A stretch of DNA of 64,000 nucleotides. It comes from Bacteroidales bacterium UBA4070. Its GTDB lineage: Bacteria; Bacteroidota; Bacteroidia; Bacteroidales; VadinHA17. The stretch is taken from assembly GCA_002383485.1 (NCBI GenBank), contig DFYY01000042.1, forward strand, positions 1 to 64,000, in the 5' to 3' direction. This document shows, in pieces, positions 8,690 through 18,034 of the stretch (the first letter of the stretch is position 1; every line of letters starts with the position of its first letter). A program made the position numbers and the translations under genes. The notes beneath the pieces are model-generated. The model worked only from the letters and a program-made list of their open reading frames with translations. It had not been told where the DNA came from and ran no database searches.

Positions 8690-9400
8690 ATGGAGGAATC
8701 AACACTGCTTCTTGCAGGCACTGCGGTCACAATCGGGTTCGTTCACACGCTGGTAGGCCCCGACCATTACCTTCCTTTCATCGTGATGGGTGAAGCACGC
8801 CGCTGGAGTATCCGCAAAACGATGCTCATAACCTTCCTTTGCGGGCTCGGCCACGTACTGAGTTCAATAGTCGTCGGATTCATCGGCATTGCTGCAGGAA
8901 TTTCCCTCTCAAAGCTGGAATTCCTTGAAGGATTCCGGGGGAACATCGCAGCATGGCTGCTGATAGCCTTCGGGCTGGTGTGGATGCTTATCAGCCTCCG
9001 GAAGTTTTACCGGCGCAAAAAGCATGTGCACACCCATGCACATGCTGACGGAACAGCTCATGAGCATGAGCATGACCACTTCAGCGGTCACTCTCACGTC
9101 CATCTGGCTGACAGGAAGAACCTGACGCCCTGGATTCTCTTTCTGATCTTCGTTCTGGGACCGTGCGAGCCGCTTATACCTATCCTCATGTACCCGGCCG
9201 CACAGAACAATATCGGAGGCGTCGTCATTGTCTCCCTTCTCTTTTCGGCAGCAACAATAGCAACCATGATGGCGGTGGTACTGGCCTTCAGGCTCGGTCT
9301 CAGCCACATCAATCTAAGGCCCCTTGAACGGTGGGTAAATGTTATCGCCGGGGCAACCATTGCAGTCTCAGGCCTTGCAATCCAGTTTCTTGGTCTCTGA
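8690..9400 (+). CDS. UreH/NicO-like membrane protein with His-rich loop
   Basis: A 236-residue polytopic membrane protein with about six helices. GFVHTLVGPDHYLPF at 17-30 and GLGHVLSS at 53-60 resemble the HX4D-type and histidine-bearing helices of nickel/cobalt exporters and UreH-like proteins. Between two helix groups a loop at 112-138 carries eleven histidines, mostly alternating with other residues, a likely metal-binding segment. Metal transport is therefore plausible; nickel, cobalt or zinc cannot be told apart from sequence. No urease, hydrogenase or metal regulator gene is adjacent. The downstream DUF4290 gene has its own promoter element. Confidence 0.75.
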   Translation: MEESTLLLAGTAVTIGFVHTLVGPDHYLPFIVMGEARRWSIRKTMLITFLCGLGHVLSSIVVGFIGIAAGISLSKLEFLEGFRGNIAAWLLIAFGLVWMLISLRKFYRRKKHVHTHAHADGTAHEHEHDHFSGHSHVHLADRKNLTPWILFLIFVLGPCEPLIPILMYPAAQNNIGGVVIVSLLFSAATIATMMAVVLAFRLGLSHINLRPLERWVNVIAGATIAVSGLAIQFLGL

Positions 9401-9415
9401 GATCATTTTTATTCG

Positions 9416-9423
9416 TAGCTTTG
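9416..9423 (+). promoter_or_regulatory. Promoter -7 element for the DUF4290 gene
   Basis: TAGCTTTG matches TAnnTTTG and lies 15 bp before the ATG at 9439. No good -33 box is seen. Confidence 0.45.
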
Positions 9424-9438
9424 ACCAAAATTTATCAG

Positions 9439-10101
9439 ATGAGTTTTGACTATAACACACAGAGGAAAAGAATGTCCCTGCCCGAGTACGGAAGGAATGT
9501 TCAGAAGATGATAGAACATATCAAGAGCATAAAAGATCCGGAGGAGAGAAACCAGGCCGCGAGGACCATTATACAGATTATGGGCAACCTTAACCCGAAC
9601 CTCAAGGAGGTTACGGACTTCAGACACAAGCTGTGGGATCATCTGATGATAATTGCAGATTTTGATCTTAATGTTGACTCTCCCTATCCGGCGCCGGACC
9701 AGGGCAAGTTGACAGCCAAGCCTAACAAGGTGCCATATCACAACGGTGATGTAAAATATGCCCATTACGGGCGCATTGTTCCAGCCATGATTGAGGAAGC
9801 TGCAAAGATGGATGACGGAGAAGAGAAAGACTACCTTACAGGACTCATTCTCAACCAGATGAAGAAGGATTACCTGACCTGGAACAAGGCACAGGTGGCA
9901 GATGAAATAATTATCAGGGACATGATCGCAATCTCCGGTGACAGGCTAAAGGTTCCGGAGAACTTCCGGATGCCCGATGTAAGGGATCTTCTTGCTCCAC
10001 CCAAGAGCAAACCGCAGGGAAGGTACCAGGGGCGGCCGCAGGACAAGTACAAGGGTCAGCAGAACAAGCAGAACAAGAAGAAGCACAAGAGCAGTTATTA
10101 A
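9439..10101 (+). CDS. DUF4290 family protein
   Basis: A 220-residue soluble protein of a family I know only from Bacteroidota. Residues 1-175 are mostly helical and typical of the family: YNTQRKRMSLPEYGRNVQKM at 4-23, then EVTDFRHKLWDHL and the YGR...MIEEAAKM segment. The tail after about 180 is basic and rich in Lys, Gln and Arg, looking disordered and possibly nucleic-acid binding. No function is established to my knowledge. The ATG at 9439 matches the usual family start; in-frame starts further upstream would fall inside the previous gene. It is followed 19 bp later by ridA. Confidence 0.88.
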   Translation: MSFDYNTQRKRMSLPEYGRNVQKMIEHIKSIKDPEERNQAARTIIQIMGNLNPNLKEVTDFRHKLWDHLMIIADFDLNVDSPYPAPDQGKLTAKPNKVPYHNGDVKYAHYGRIVPAMIEEAAKMDDGEEKDYLTGLILNQMKKDYLTWNKAQVADEIIIRDMIAISGDRLKVPENFRMPDVRDLLAPPKSKPQGRYQGRPQDKYKGQQNKQNKKKHKSSY

Positions 10102-10120
10102 AATTCTTAACTCGTAAGTC

Positions 10121-10504
10121 ATGAGCATCACCAACATAACCACATATGAAGCTCCGTTGCCAGGCGGGCACTACTCGCAGGCAGTCGTTTCCGGTAATGT
10201 GATCTTTGTCTCAGGCCAGTTGCCCGTTATTCCGCTCACCGGCGACAGGCTGACAGGCGATGTCAGTGAACAGACCCTTCAGGCATTGAAGAATGTGCTC
10301 AGCATCGTCAGGGCGGCCGGCGGCGACATTACCACAATTGCCAGAACAACCATCTACACTACGGATGTAAAGAGCTGGGAGGAGATAAACAGGGTTTATG
10401 CCGATTTCTTCGGCCCTGTTCACCCTGCCAGGTCAATCATAACGGTGGCAGGTCTCCATCATGGCTGTCTGGTTGAGATCGAGGCAGTGGCGTTCACCCT
10501 TTAA
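10121..10504 (+). CDS. ridA: RidA-family enamine/imine deaminase
   Basis: Cytoplasmic trimeric enzyme that hydrolyses reactive enamines/imines such as 2-aminoacrylate released by PLP enzymes. The 127-residue protein has the family length and motifs: GGHYSQAV near the N terminus, FVSGQLP, the HPARSIITV segment with the arginine that anchors the substrate carboxylate, and VEIEAVAF at the end. The arginine suggests real deaminase activity rather than one of the divergent Rid subfamilies. It lies 19 bp after the DUF4290 gene and probably shares its transcript. Confidence 0.9.
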   Translation: MSITNITTYEAPLPGGHYSQAVVSGNVIFVSGQLPVIPLTGDRLTGDVSEQTLQALKNVLSIVRAAGGDITTIARTTIYTTDVKSWEEINRVYADFFGPVHPARSIITVAGLHHGCLVEIEAVAFTL

Positions 10505-10506
10505 GT

Positions 10507-10519
10507 TGCCACTTTGTCA
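10507..10519 (+). promoter_or_regulatory. TGCCAnnTTGTCA motif upstream of grpE
   Basis: TGCCACTTTGTCA lies 57 bp before the grpE start. The same 13-mer pattern, two TGYCA half-sites spaced by three bases, occurs twice before the hsp20 gene at 32757-32769 and 32788-32800. A shared heat-shock control site is inferred from this recurrence; I cannot name a regulator. Confidence 0.5.
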
Positions 10520-10576
10520 GTTTTGTAATTGTGGCCGGCATTTTGCTTAAAAGGCCCGTAGTAAACTGTTTTTATC

Positions 10577-11167
10577 ATGGTAAAAAAGAAGAGTCACGAA
10601 GAGAGACATGATGAACCCATGTCCGGCAAGGAAACACAGGATAATCAGGCAAATACGGAGAGTGCAGCTTCAGGTCAGCAAGCGTCTGAAAGCGAACCTG
10701 AAGCAGCTGTAAAAAGCAAGGCGGAGGAGGAACTCCTGGGCAAACTGACAGAAATGCAGGACAGGTATCTGCGCCTTTCTGCCGAATTTGACAATTACAG
10801 GAAGAGGACCCTCAGGGAAAAAATTGAACTCGCACAATCCGGTGGCGAGTCGGTAATAAAGAAGCTTCTTCCAATAATCGATGATTTTGACCGGGCCATG
10901 ATCTCAATGCGCTCAACCGATGACTGCTTTGCAGTTAAGGCAGGTCTTGAGCTGATATACAATAAGATAAATGAATTCCTGAAGAACAGCGGAGTCACGG
11001 AGATAAAAGCCTTCAATGAGGAGTTCAACGCTGATATACACGAGGCTGTCACTACAATTCCCGTTGAAGATGAGAAGATGAAGGGCAAGGTAGTTGACGT
11101 TACCCAGAAGGGTTATATCCTGAATGAAAAAGTGATCCGCTTTCCGAAGGTGGTAGTGGGCGAATAA
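10577..11167 (+). CDS. grpE: GrpE nucleotide exchange factor
   Basis: Co-chaperone that releases ADP from DnaK so that bound protein can leave. The 196-residue protein has a charged, low-complexity N terminus (1-50), a long coiled-coil helix with [13 protein letters not shown] near 70-82, and the C-terminal beta wing with [23 protein letters not shown]. It precedes dnaJ by 22 bp; dnaK is not in the window, as in genomes where the three genes are split. The upstream gap holds a motif shared with hsp20. Confidence 0.96.
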   Translation: MVKKKSHEERHDEPMSGKETQDNQANTESAASGQQASESEPEAAVKSKAEEELLGKLTEMQDRYLRLSAEFDNYRKRTLREKIELAQSGGESVIKKLLPIIDDFDRAMISMRSTDDCFAVKAGLELIYNKINEFLKNSGVTEIKAFNEEFNADIHEAVTTIPVEDEKMKGKVVDVTQKGYILNEKVIRFPKVVVGE

Positions 11168-11189
11168 AAGAACAGTACCGGACAGACAT

Positions 11190-12341
11190 ATGTCGAAGAG
11201 AGACTATTACGAAGTACTTGGAATAAGCAAGGGGGCATCGAAGGATGAGATAAAGAAAGCCTACCGCAAGCAGGCCCTGAGGTATCACCCTGACAAGAAT
11301 CCCGGCGACAAGGATGCCGAGGAGAAGTTCAAGGAGGCTGCCGAGGCTTATGAGGTTCTCAGCAATGATGAGAAGAAGGCGAGGTATGATCAGTTCGGGC
11401 ATGCCGGCATGAACGGCGGCGGTTTTGGCGGCGGTTTTGGCGGCGGCATGACCATGGAAGACATTTTCTCCTCGTTTGGTGACATCTTTGGTGATGCCTT
11501 TGGCGGAGCCTTCGGTTCACGCCGCAGCGGCGGCCGTTCAAGGAATACCAACAAGGGCTCCAACCTGAGGCTGAAGGTCAAGCTCACGCTGGAGGAGTTC
11601 GCCCACGGGGCGGAGAAGAGGGTAAAGGTGAACAAGTACGTCGCCTGCAATGCCTGTCACGGCAGCGGCGCAGCCTCTGACAGCGACGTGACTACCTGCA
11701 GTGCCTGCAAGGGCACCGGTCATACCACCAGGGTCATGAACACAATCCTCGGGCAGATGCAGACCTCCGCTCCATGCAATGTCTGTGGCGGCGAAGGTAA
11801 GGTCATAACCAAAAAATGCCCGAAGTGCTACGGCGAAGGCATCGTCCAGGCCGAAGAGGTTATACCTCTCAACATACCGGCAGGACTGGCTCCGGGGATG
11901 CAGCTCTCGGTTACAGGAAAAGGCAACGCGGCACGCCGCGGAGGCATCAACGGTGACCTGATTGTGGTCATCGATGAAGAGCCTCACGAGAATCTCATAC
12001 GCGAAGGCAATGATCTGATCTACAATCTTTTCATCAGTATTCCTGACGCCATCATGGGTGCAAACGTAGAGGTTCCCACAATTGAAGGCAAGGTGCGGAT
12101 CAAGATTGATCCCGGAACACAGGGCGGAAAGATACTGCGGCTCAGGGGCAAGGGCCTTCCTGATGTAAACGGATACGGTAAGGGTGACCTACTGGTGAAC
12201 GTAAACGTATGGATACCAAAGAATCTCAGCCGAGAGGAGCAGAAGGCAATGGAGCAGTTCAGGAGCTCATCCACCTTCACTCCGAAGCCTGACGCTGATG
12301 ACAAGGGCTTCTTTGACAGGGTGAAGAACTACTTCTCCTGA
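11190..12341 (+). CDS. dnaJ: DnaJ (Hsp40) co-chaperone
   Basis: Delivers unfolded clients to DnaK and stimulates its ATPase. The 383-residue type I protein shows a J domain (1-70) with HPD at 33-35, a Gly/Phe linker, and four zinc-binding motifs in order ([32 protein letters not shown]) between about 152 and 215. Two client-binding beta domains follow. All expected parts are intact. It is the second gene of the grpE-dnaJ unit, closed by a strong terminator at 12364-12406. Confidence 0.97.
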   Translation: MSKRDYYEVLGISKGASKDEIKKAYRKQALRYHPDKNPGDKDAEEKFKEAAEAYEVLSNDEKKARYDQFGHAGMNGGGFGGGFGGGMTMEDIFSSFGDIFGDAFGGAFGSRRSGGRSRNTNKGSNLRLKVKLTLEEFAHGAEKRVKVNKYVACNACHGSGAASDSDVTTCSACKGTGHTTRVMNTILGQMQTSAPCNVCGGEGKVITKKCPKCYGEGIVQAEEVIPLNIPAGLAPGMQLSVTGKGNAARRGGINGDLIVVIDEEPHENLIREGNDLIYNLFISIPDAIMGANVEVPTIEGKVRIKIDPGTQGGKILRLRGKGLPDVNGYGKGDLLVNVNVWIPKNLSREEQKAMEQFRSSSTFTPKPDADDKGFFDRVKNYFS

Positions 12342-12363
12342 GAGGCGGAAAACCTCATGAAAT

Positions 12364-12406
12364 AAGGCCGGCACACTGCATATACAGTGTATCGGCCTTT
12401 TTTTTT
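12364..12406 (+). terminator. Intrinsic terminator after dnaJ
   Basis: AAGGCCG (12364-12370) pairs with CGGCCTT (12393-12399), and ACACTG with CAGTGT inside, followed by a run of T. It separates grpE-dnaJ from the ABC exporter genes. Confidence 0.85.
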
Positions 12407-12407
12407 A

Positions 12408-12415
12408 TATCTTTG
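12408..12415 (+). promoter_or_regulatory. Promoter -7 element for the ABC exporter unit
   Basis: TATCTTTG matches TAnnTTTG directly after the terminator and 36 bp before the ATG at 12451. No -33 box is apparent. Confidence 0.45.
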
Positions 12416-12450
12416 AAGTTCCCGGACTAACAATTTAATTGTGGAAAGAA

Positions 12451-13377
12451 ATGATCTTATTTGAAGCCAAAGACGTAACGAAACGCTTTGCCACCCAGAC
12501 TGCGCTCGACGGTGTCAGCATAAACGTTCCGGAGCAGAGCATTTACGGACTGCTGGGGCCTAACGGAGCGGGCAAAACAACCCTTATCCGAATAATTAAC
12601 CAGATAACGGCGCCGGACAGCGGTGCCCTCTTTCTCAACGGCCGTCCCCTTAAGCCGGAAGATGTAAATAACATAGGTTATTTGCCTGAAGAGCGAGGTC
12701 TTTACAAGAAGATGAAGGTTGGTGAGCAGGCCCTCTACCTCGCACAGCTCAAGGGTCTCAGTCATGCTGAGGCAATGCGCAGGCTGAAATACTGGTTCAA
12801 AAAACTCCAGATAACAGACTGGTGGGACAAGAAGGTTGAGGAGCTCTCGAAAGGGATGCAGCAGAAGGTGCAGTTCGTTACCACAGTGCTTCACGAGCCG
12901 AAGTTGCTGATCTTCGACGAACCCTTCACCGGATTTGACCCGATAAACGTAAAGCAGATCAAGGAAGAGATCCTTTACCTTCGCGAACGCGGAGCAACAA
13001 TTATCTTCTCCACACATAACATGAGCTCAGTGGAAGAACTCTGTGACAATATAACACTGATAAACAAGGCTAACGCAATCCTGGAGGGCAGTGTCGAAAA
13101 GATACGTCATGACTGGGCCGGGAATGAATACGAGATCGTCATGGCAGGTGAGGTGACTCCCTCCTCCAACGGTCTCTTCACTGTCCTCCACTCGACCTTT
13201 GAGGCTGGTAAGAGTACAGTGCGCATCAAGGCAGCAGAACCGGCAGACAGCAACGGAATCATCAGCGCCATGACCGCTGCGGGAAAAGTGCTTTCATTCA
13301 ATCCCGCCCTCCCTTCGATGAACGAAATATTCATACGCGTGGTGGAAACAAAAAACAAGGAAGCCTTAAAAAACTAA
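12451..13377 (+). CDS. ABC transporter ATP-binding protein, NatA/YhaQ type
   Basis: Cytoplasmic ATPase subunit of an exporter. The 308-residue protein shows Walker A GPNGAGKTT at 36-44, the signature LSKGM at 132-136 (a variant of LSGGQ), Walker B LLIFDEP at 152-158 and a switch histidine in IFSTHN. A C-terminal domain of about 90 residues follows, as in NatA-like ATPases. The ATG at 12451 is preferred over an in-frame TTG at 12439. The permease gene follows after three bases. Sodium, drug or peptide export are known for relatives; the cargo cannot be deduced here. Confidence 0.9.
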   Translation: MILFEAKDVTKRFATQTALDGVSINVPEQSIYGLLGPNGAGKTTLIRIINQITAPDSGALFLNGRPLKPEDVNNIGYLPEERGLYKKMKVGEQALYLAQLKGLSHAEAMRRLKYWFKKLQITDWWDKKVEELSKGMQQKVQFVTTVLHEPKLLIFDEPFTGFDPINVKQIKEEILYLRERGATIIFSTHNMSSVEELCDNITLINKANAILEGSVEKIRHDWAGNEYEIVMAGEVTPSSNGLFTVLHSTFEAGKSTVRIKAAEPADSNGIISAMTAAGKVLSFNPALPSMNEIFIRVVETKNKEALKN

Positions 13378-13380
13378 GCC

Positions 13381-14736
13381 ATGAACAAGATAGCACTCAT
13401 TATACGCAGGGAATATATCACCAGGGTCAGGAAGAAATCGTTCCTGATCATGACCTTCCTTACTCCCTTCCTCTTTGCCCTGATCTTCATCATTCCGATG
13501 CTGGTAATGAACAACGAGGACAAGGACTTCAAGAGAATAGCAGTCATTGAAAACGGTTCGGATCTCTTCAAAGACGTCATTCCGGACACCAAGGATACTG
13601 AATTTGACTACCGGAGCGATGTGAAGTTCGATGACATAAAGAACAACTTCACCGAGCAGGGTTATTACGGGGTACTCTTCATCTCCCCGGAGATTGTCTC
13701 ATCTCCTGATGCCATACAACTGATATCCAGGAAACAGCCGCCGATCGGCCTCCTGGACCATATTACGGGCTCCCTGGAGAAGGAGATAGAGAAGCAGAAG
13801 CTGCTGGCCTACAATATCGAAAACCTTGATGAGATACTTAAGACTATCAACACCAGTGTAAGGATTCAGACAATCAAGATGGATGAGTCGGGTGGCGCCC
13901 GCGAGACCAGCACCGGTATCTCCATGGCGCTCGCATATCTGGGAGGTTTCCTGATGTATATGCTTGTATTCATGTTCGGATCAATGGTTATGCGCGGGGT
14001 TATTGAGGAGAAGACCAACCGGATTGTGGAGGTCATCGTCTCTTCGGTGAAGCCCGTACAGCTTATGCTGGGCAAGATCATCGGGGTTGCACTTGTAGGG
14101 CTCACCCAGTTTGCACTGTGGATAGTGCTGACACTGGCACTTGTGACTGTGCTTAAGACAAGCTTCCTGCCTGAGGGCACAATGGAGCAGATACAGCAGT
14201 TACCCCGGAGCCTGGCAGATGCTGATCAGTCAGTCGCAGGTGCTACCGGCACCACGGTAACGCCGGAGCAGCTCACCGATTTCCAGGAGCTTTTTGCCGG
14301 CGCACTCAACCAGCCATGGGGGCTTATAATATTCAGCTTCGTATTTTACTTCCTTACAGGGTATCTGCTCTATGCCTCGCTCTTTGCGGCAATAGGGTCA
14401 GCGGTGGATAATGAGACGGAGACGCAGCAATTCATGCTGCCTGTTACAATACCCATCATCCTGGGTCTGATTGTTGCGATGGGTACAATGCAGAACCCTG
14501 AGAGCTCCCTCTCCTTCTGGTTCTCAATCATACCCTTCACCTCGCCCATAGTGATGATGGCCAGGATTCCCTTTGATGTCCCGGGTTGGGAGATAGCCCT
14601 CTCGATGGGACTGATGCTGATAACAATCGTCGGAGCGGTCTGGATGGCGGCAAAGATCTACCGTACCGGCATTCTCATGTACGGCAAGAAGACCTCCTGG
14701 AAGGAGATATGGAAGTGGATGACATACAAAGGATAA
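13381..14736 (+). CDS. ABC-2 type permease, NatB/YhaP type
   Basis: Membrane subunit paired with the ATPase encoded just upstream. The 451-residue protein has a first membrane helix at about 20-42, a large extracytoplasmic region up to about 175, then some five further helices toward the C terminus. RRGVIEEKTNRIVEVIVSSVKP-like residues after the second helix (MRGVIEEKTNR) form the conserved coupling helix of ABC-2 permeases. Each subunit probably dimerises. The response-regulator gene follows after 11 bp, so exporter and regulator may be co-transcribed. Confidence 0.9.
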   Translation: MNKIALIIRREYITRVRKKSFLIMTFLTPFLFALIFIIPMLVMNNEDKDFKRIAVIENGSDLFKDVIPDTKDTEFDYRSDVKFDDIKNNFTEQGYYGVLFISPEIVSSPDAIQLISRKQPPIGLLDHITGSLEKEIEKQKLLAYNIENLDEILKTINTSVRIQTIKMDESGGARETSTGISMALAYLGGFLMYMLVFMFGSMVMRGVIEEKTNRIVEVIVSSVKPVQLMLGKIIGVALVGLTQFALWIVLTLALVTVLKTSFLPEGTMEQIQQLPRSLADADQSVAGATGTTVTPEQLTDFQELFAGALNQPWGLIIFSFVFYFLTGYLLYASLFAAIGSAVDNETETQQFMLPVTIPIILGLIVAMGTMQNPESSLSFWFSIIPFTSPIVMMARIPFDVPGWEIALSMGLMLITIVGAVWMAAKIYRTGILMYGKKTSWKEIWKWMTYKG

Positions 14737-14747
14737 AATAACCCGAT

Positions 14748-15926
14748 ATGCCCAGGATTTTGGTAATCGATGATGAGAGGTCTATCAGGAACACCCTGAA
14801 GGATGTACTTGAATATGAGAAATATGAAGTTGACCTAGCCGAGGACGGTCCTTCGGGAATAGAGCTCTTCTCTCAGCATCAGTATGACTCTGTCCTCTGT
14901 GACATCAAGATGGCAAAGATGGATGGGATTGAGGTACTGCAGAAGCTGCAGGAGATATCCACTGACGTCCCGGTAATAATGATCTCCGGGCACGGCAACA
15001 TTGACACTGCGGTGGATTCAATCAGGAAGGGAGCCTTCGACTTTCTCGAGAAGCCGCTTGACCTCAACCGCCTGCTCATTACCATCCGCAATGCACTGGA
15101 GAGAGGCTCGCTGATAAATCAGACCAAAGTGCTGAAGAAGCAGGTCAGCAAGAAGTATGAGATAGTTGGTACTTCTCCGGCTATTATGATTGTAAAGGAG
15201 ATGATTGACAGGGTTGCCCCTACCGAGGCCCGGGTGCTGATAACCGGCTCCAATGGCACAGGCAAGGAGCTTGTTGCACACCAGATCCACGAAAAGAGCA
15301 ATCGTTCACGCGGGCCGTTCGTGGAAGTCAACTGCGCCGCCATACCTTCTGAACTAATTGAGAGTGAGCTTTTCGGACACGAGAAGGGATCATTCACCTC
15401 TGCCATCAAACAGCGCATAGGCAAGTTTGAACAGGCTACGGGAGGTACAATCTTCCTCGACGAGGTGGGCGACATGAGCCTCGCTGCTCAGGCCAAGGTT
15501 CTCAGGGCTTTGCAGGAGAGCAAGATCACACGCGTGGGATCTGACAAGGACATCGCGGTGGATGTAAGGGTCATTGCTGCCACCAATAAGAATATCAGGG
15601 AGGAGATAGACCGCAACACCTTCCGGGAGGACCTTTACCACCGTCTGAGCGTCATACTGATCCATGTGCCGTCGCTTAACGAGAGAAGCGAGGATATACC
15701 TCTCCTGGCTGATTATTTCAACTCCCTCATATGCGGCGAATACGGTATGGGGAAGAAGAAGATCATGCCCGATGCCATCACCGAGCTCCAGAAGATCAGG
15801 TGGACGGGTAATATCAGGGAGTTCAGGAACGTGCTGGAGAGACTGATCATCCTCTGTCCTGATGAGATAACAGGCAGGGATGTTGTCACTTACGCCCATC
15901 CCGTCTCCGGTTTCAACGAGAAATGA
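14748..15926 (+). CDS. NtrC-like response regulator without GAFTGA and without DNA-binding domain
   Basis: A 392-residue protein with a receiver domain (1-120, phospho-acceptor Asp52, conserved Lys102) and an AAA+ domain of the sigma-54 activator class (about 138-365: Walker A GSNGTGKE at 167-174, Walker B TIFLDEVGD at 234-242, arginine-finger region REDLYHRL). The loop that normally reads GAFTGA and contacts sigma-54 reads GSFTSA (214-219). After the AAA+ lid only about 25 residues remain, so the Fis-type helix-turn-helix is missing. I recall similar proteins from other Bacteroidota, so this is probably a stable variant rather than a broken gene. It overlaps the GH2 gene by four bases. No histidine kinase is adjacent. 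Confidence 0.9.
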   Translation: MPRILVIDDERSIRNTLKDVLEYEKYEVDLAEDGPSGIELFSQHQYDSVLCDIKMAKMDGIEVLQKLQEISTDVPVIMISGHGNIDTAVDSIRKGAFDFLEKPLDLNRLLITIRNALERGSLINQTKVLKKQVSKKYEIVGTSPAIMIVKEMIDRVAPTEARVLITGSNGTGKELVAHQIHEKSNRSRGPFVEVNCAAIPSELIESELFGHEKGSFTSAIKQRIGKFEQATGGTIFLDEVGDMSLAAQAKVLRALQESKITRVGSDKDIAVDVRVIAATNKNIREEIDRNTFREDLYHRLSVILIHVPSLNERSEDIPLLADYFNSLICGEYGMGKKKIMPDAITELQKIRWTGNIREFRNVLERLIILCPDEITGRDVVTYAHPVSGFNEK

Positions 15927-18034
15927 GAAAACTCACCAGCATAGCGGCTGCATTTGTAGTTCCGGTAACATTCATGCTTCTCAATGCCTGCCAGGGCAAC
16001 GAGGGTGACAGTGTACCTGTCTCCTTCAACGACGGGTGGCTCTTCATCAGGCAGGATTCAGCCAGCGCTGAGAAGGTCTTGCCGGGGATCATTCCAAATC
16101 ACAAATGGGAGGAGGTATCTCTGCCACACACTGCCTTCATGGAGTCACCTGATAATGATTCGGCCCAGTGGACAGGCATCTGCTGGTACAGGAAGCTTTA
16201 CCGGCCCGACAATTGGCAGAGGCACAGGCATACGGGCCTGCTGTTTGACGGTGCGATGAATGATGCCATTGTTTACCTTAACGGTGCGGAGATAGCACGC
16301 CATACGGGCGGATTCCTTCCCTTCTACGTCAACCTGACGGATGACCTGGAATATGGCCGGGAGAACGAGATTCTAGTCAGACTCGATAACAGGGAGAGTC
16401 CCTACGGCCCTTACGGGGAACAGGCAGCTGAACAAGGATTCCGTTGGTACAGCGGACTGTACAGGAATGTGAGCCTCTATGTCACCGACAGGCTTCATAT
16501 TACCACGTCTGCACAGTCCAAAGCTCCCCTCGGCGGAGGGATAATCGCAGGGGTAAGGGATGTAAGCCCTGAATCAGCCACACTGACGCTCTCGGTACAC
16601 GTAAGCAATGACGACCGCACCCCGAGATCGTTCCGTATGAAAAACGCACTGCTTGATGCAGCAGGGCTTGAAGTGGCCTCCTCACTGTCAGAGCTGACCG
16701 AGCTGGAACCGGGTCAGAGCATCCGGCTCATGACCAGGATGATAGTGATGCAGCCTGCGCTCTGGACGCCGGAGACACCGTTTCTATATACGGTCCGTAC
16801 CGAGCTGCGCACAGAGAACGGCGCTATCATTGATGGCAGGGAGACGCGTACCGGGATCAGGACCGTCAGGGTCAGCCCGGATAAAAGACTGCTTCTCAAC
16901 GGACAGCCTGTCACTCTTGAGGTGACAGAAAGACGGCAGGAGTATCCCTATATCGGCTATGCCCTTTCTGACGATGCCGGCTACCGTGACGCCTTCAAGA
17001 TACGTGAGGCCGGGTTCAATACAGTACGAAGCCTTTACTGCCCTCCATCACCGGCTTTTCTGGATGCCTGTGATGAGCTGGGACTGATGGTCATTGATGC
17101 CGTTCCGGGCTGGCATCGCGACAGTGACCCGGTCTCTGCCGGTGCCGCATTGCACGAGGTGCAGATGCTATGCCGTCGCGACCGCAATCACCCGTCGGTG
17201 GTGATATGGGAGACATCACCCAGGGAGTCTGAGATACCTGCCGGCCTGCTCTCAGCATTGCACCAGGCTGTAAAGGAGGAGCTTCCCTTTGGCAACAACA
17301 TTACGAGCTGCAGTGCTGATACTATATGTGACCTCTTCCTGCCTGATACGAAGTCCACCGGCATCATGGATATTTTTAGACTGCCAGCCTTTGCCTACTG
17401 GTTCCACCGGAGCCAGTATGACCAGGGACCGGTTTGCTTCATTGCACACAATAATATTCCTGCCTCCGGAAACAGAGTCAGTGTGTTCAGCAACGCCGAT
17501 ACGATCCATCTGTTCCGGAATGACACTCTCATCGCTGTTCAGGGGCCCGACAGTGACAGCTCATCGCGCAGTCTGAAGCATCCCCCCTTTACATTCACGC
17601 TTCCCGGTTACGCTCCCGGGACCCTCAAAGCCATCGCTCTGCGAAAGGGTGATACCCTTGCCACTCATACGGTATCTACGCCCGGAAGGCCTGTGGCGCT
17701 GAGGCTAACGGCTGACTTCAGCAACAGGCTCCTTCGTGCAGACGGTGCGGATGCAATATTCATTTATGCTGCCCTCACGGATTCCGCCGGGAACCAGGTG
17801 TTTACGGCTGATTCCCTTGTGGAGTTCTCAATCAGGGGAAATGCCGAACTGACAGGCAGCAATCCCGTACGTGCTGAGAAGGGCATTGCTGCAATACTTC
17901 TCAGGGCTCAGAACCAGGGCAGGATTATGATCAAAGCTTCCTCGGCGGGAATGTCTGAAGCTGAACTGATGACAGAGACAAGGGAGACCGGGAACCCGAA
18001 GAAGGCTAAGACGCCGCTTCAGAACCTGAAATAG
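15923..18034 (+). CDS. GH2-fold lipoprotein, catalytic motifs eroded
   Basis: A 703-residue protein with a lipoprotein signal (Cys23 in LLNAC), a sugar-binding jelly-roll domain (about 30-190), an immunoglobulin-like domain (about 195-315) and a beta/alpha barrel remnant. The acid/base motif reads NHPSVVIWETSPRESE: Glu435 aligns with the catalytic Glu of WExxxNE-type enzymes, but the preceding Asn is Arg434. Only about 50 residues separate it from the FRLPAFAYWFHRSQ segment (485-498), and I find no nucleophile Glu motif there. The segment normally giving an NRH-like motif reads VTERRQEYP. It may be a sugar-binding protein rather than an enzyme. Its ATG overlaps the regulator's stop; its 3' end overlaps the convergent MBOAT gene by 16 bp. 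Confidence 0.8.
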   Translation: MRKLTSIAAAFVVPVTFMLLNACQGNEGDSVPVSFNDGWLFIRQDSASAEKVLPGIIPNHKWEEVSLPHTAFMESPDNDSAQWTGICWYRKLYRPDNWQRHRHTGLLFDGAMNDAIVYLNGAEIARHTGGFLPFYVNLTDDLEYGRENEILVRLDNRESPYGPYGEQAAEQGFRWYSGLYRNVSLYVTDRLHITTSAQSKAPLGGGIIAGVRDVSPESATLTLSVHVSNDDRTPRSFRMKNALLDAAGLEVASSLSELTELEPGQSIRLMTRMIVMQPALWTPETPFLYTVRTELRTENGAIIDGRETRTGIRTVRVSPDKRLLLNGQPVTLEVTERRQEYPYIGYALSDDAGYRDAFKIREAGFNTVRSLYCPPSPAFLDACDELGLMVIDAVPGWHRDSDPVSAGAALHEVQMLCRRDRNHPSVVIWETSPRESEIPAGLLSALHQAVKEELPFGNNITSCSADTICDLFLPDTKSTGIMDIFRLPAFAYWFHRSQYDQGPVCFIAHNNIPASGNRVSVFSNADTIHLFRNDTLIAVQGPDSDSSSRSLKHPPFTFTLPGYAPGTLKAIALRKGDTLATHTVSTPGRPVALRLTADFSNRLLRADGADAIFIYAALTDSAGNQVFTADSLVEFSIRGNAELTGSNPVRAEKGIAAILLRAQNQGRIMIKASSAGMSEAELMTETRETGNPKKAKTPLQNLK

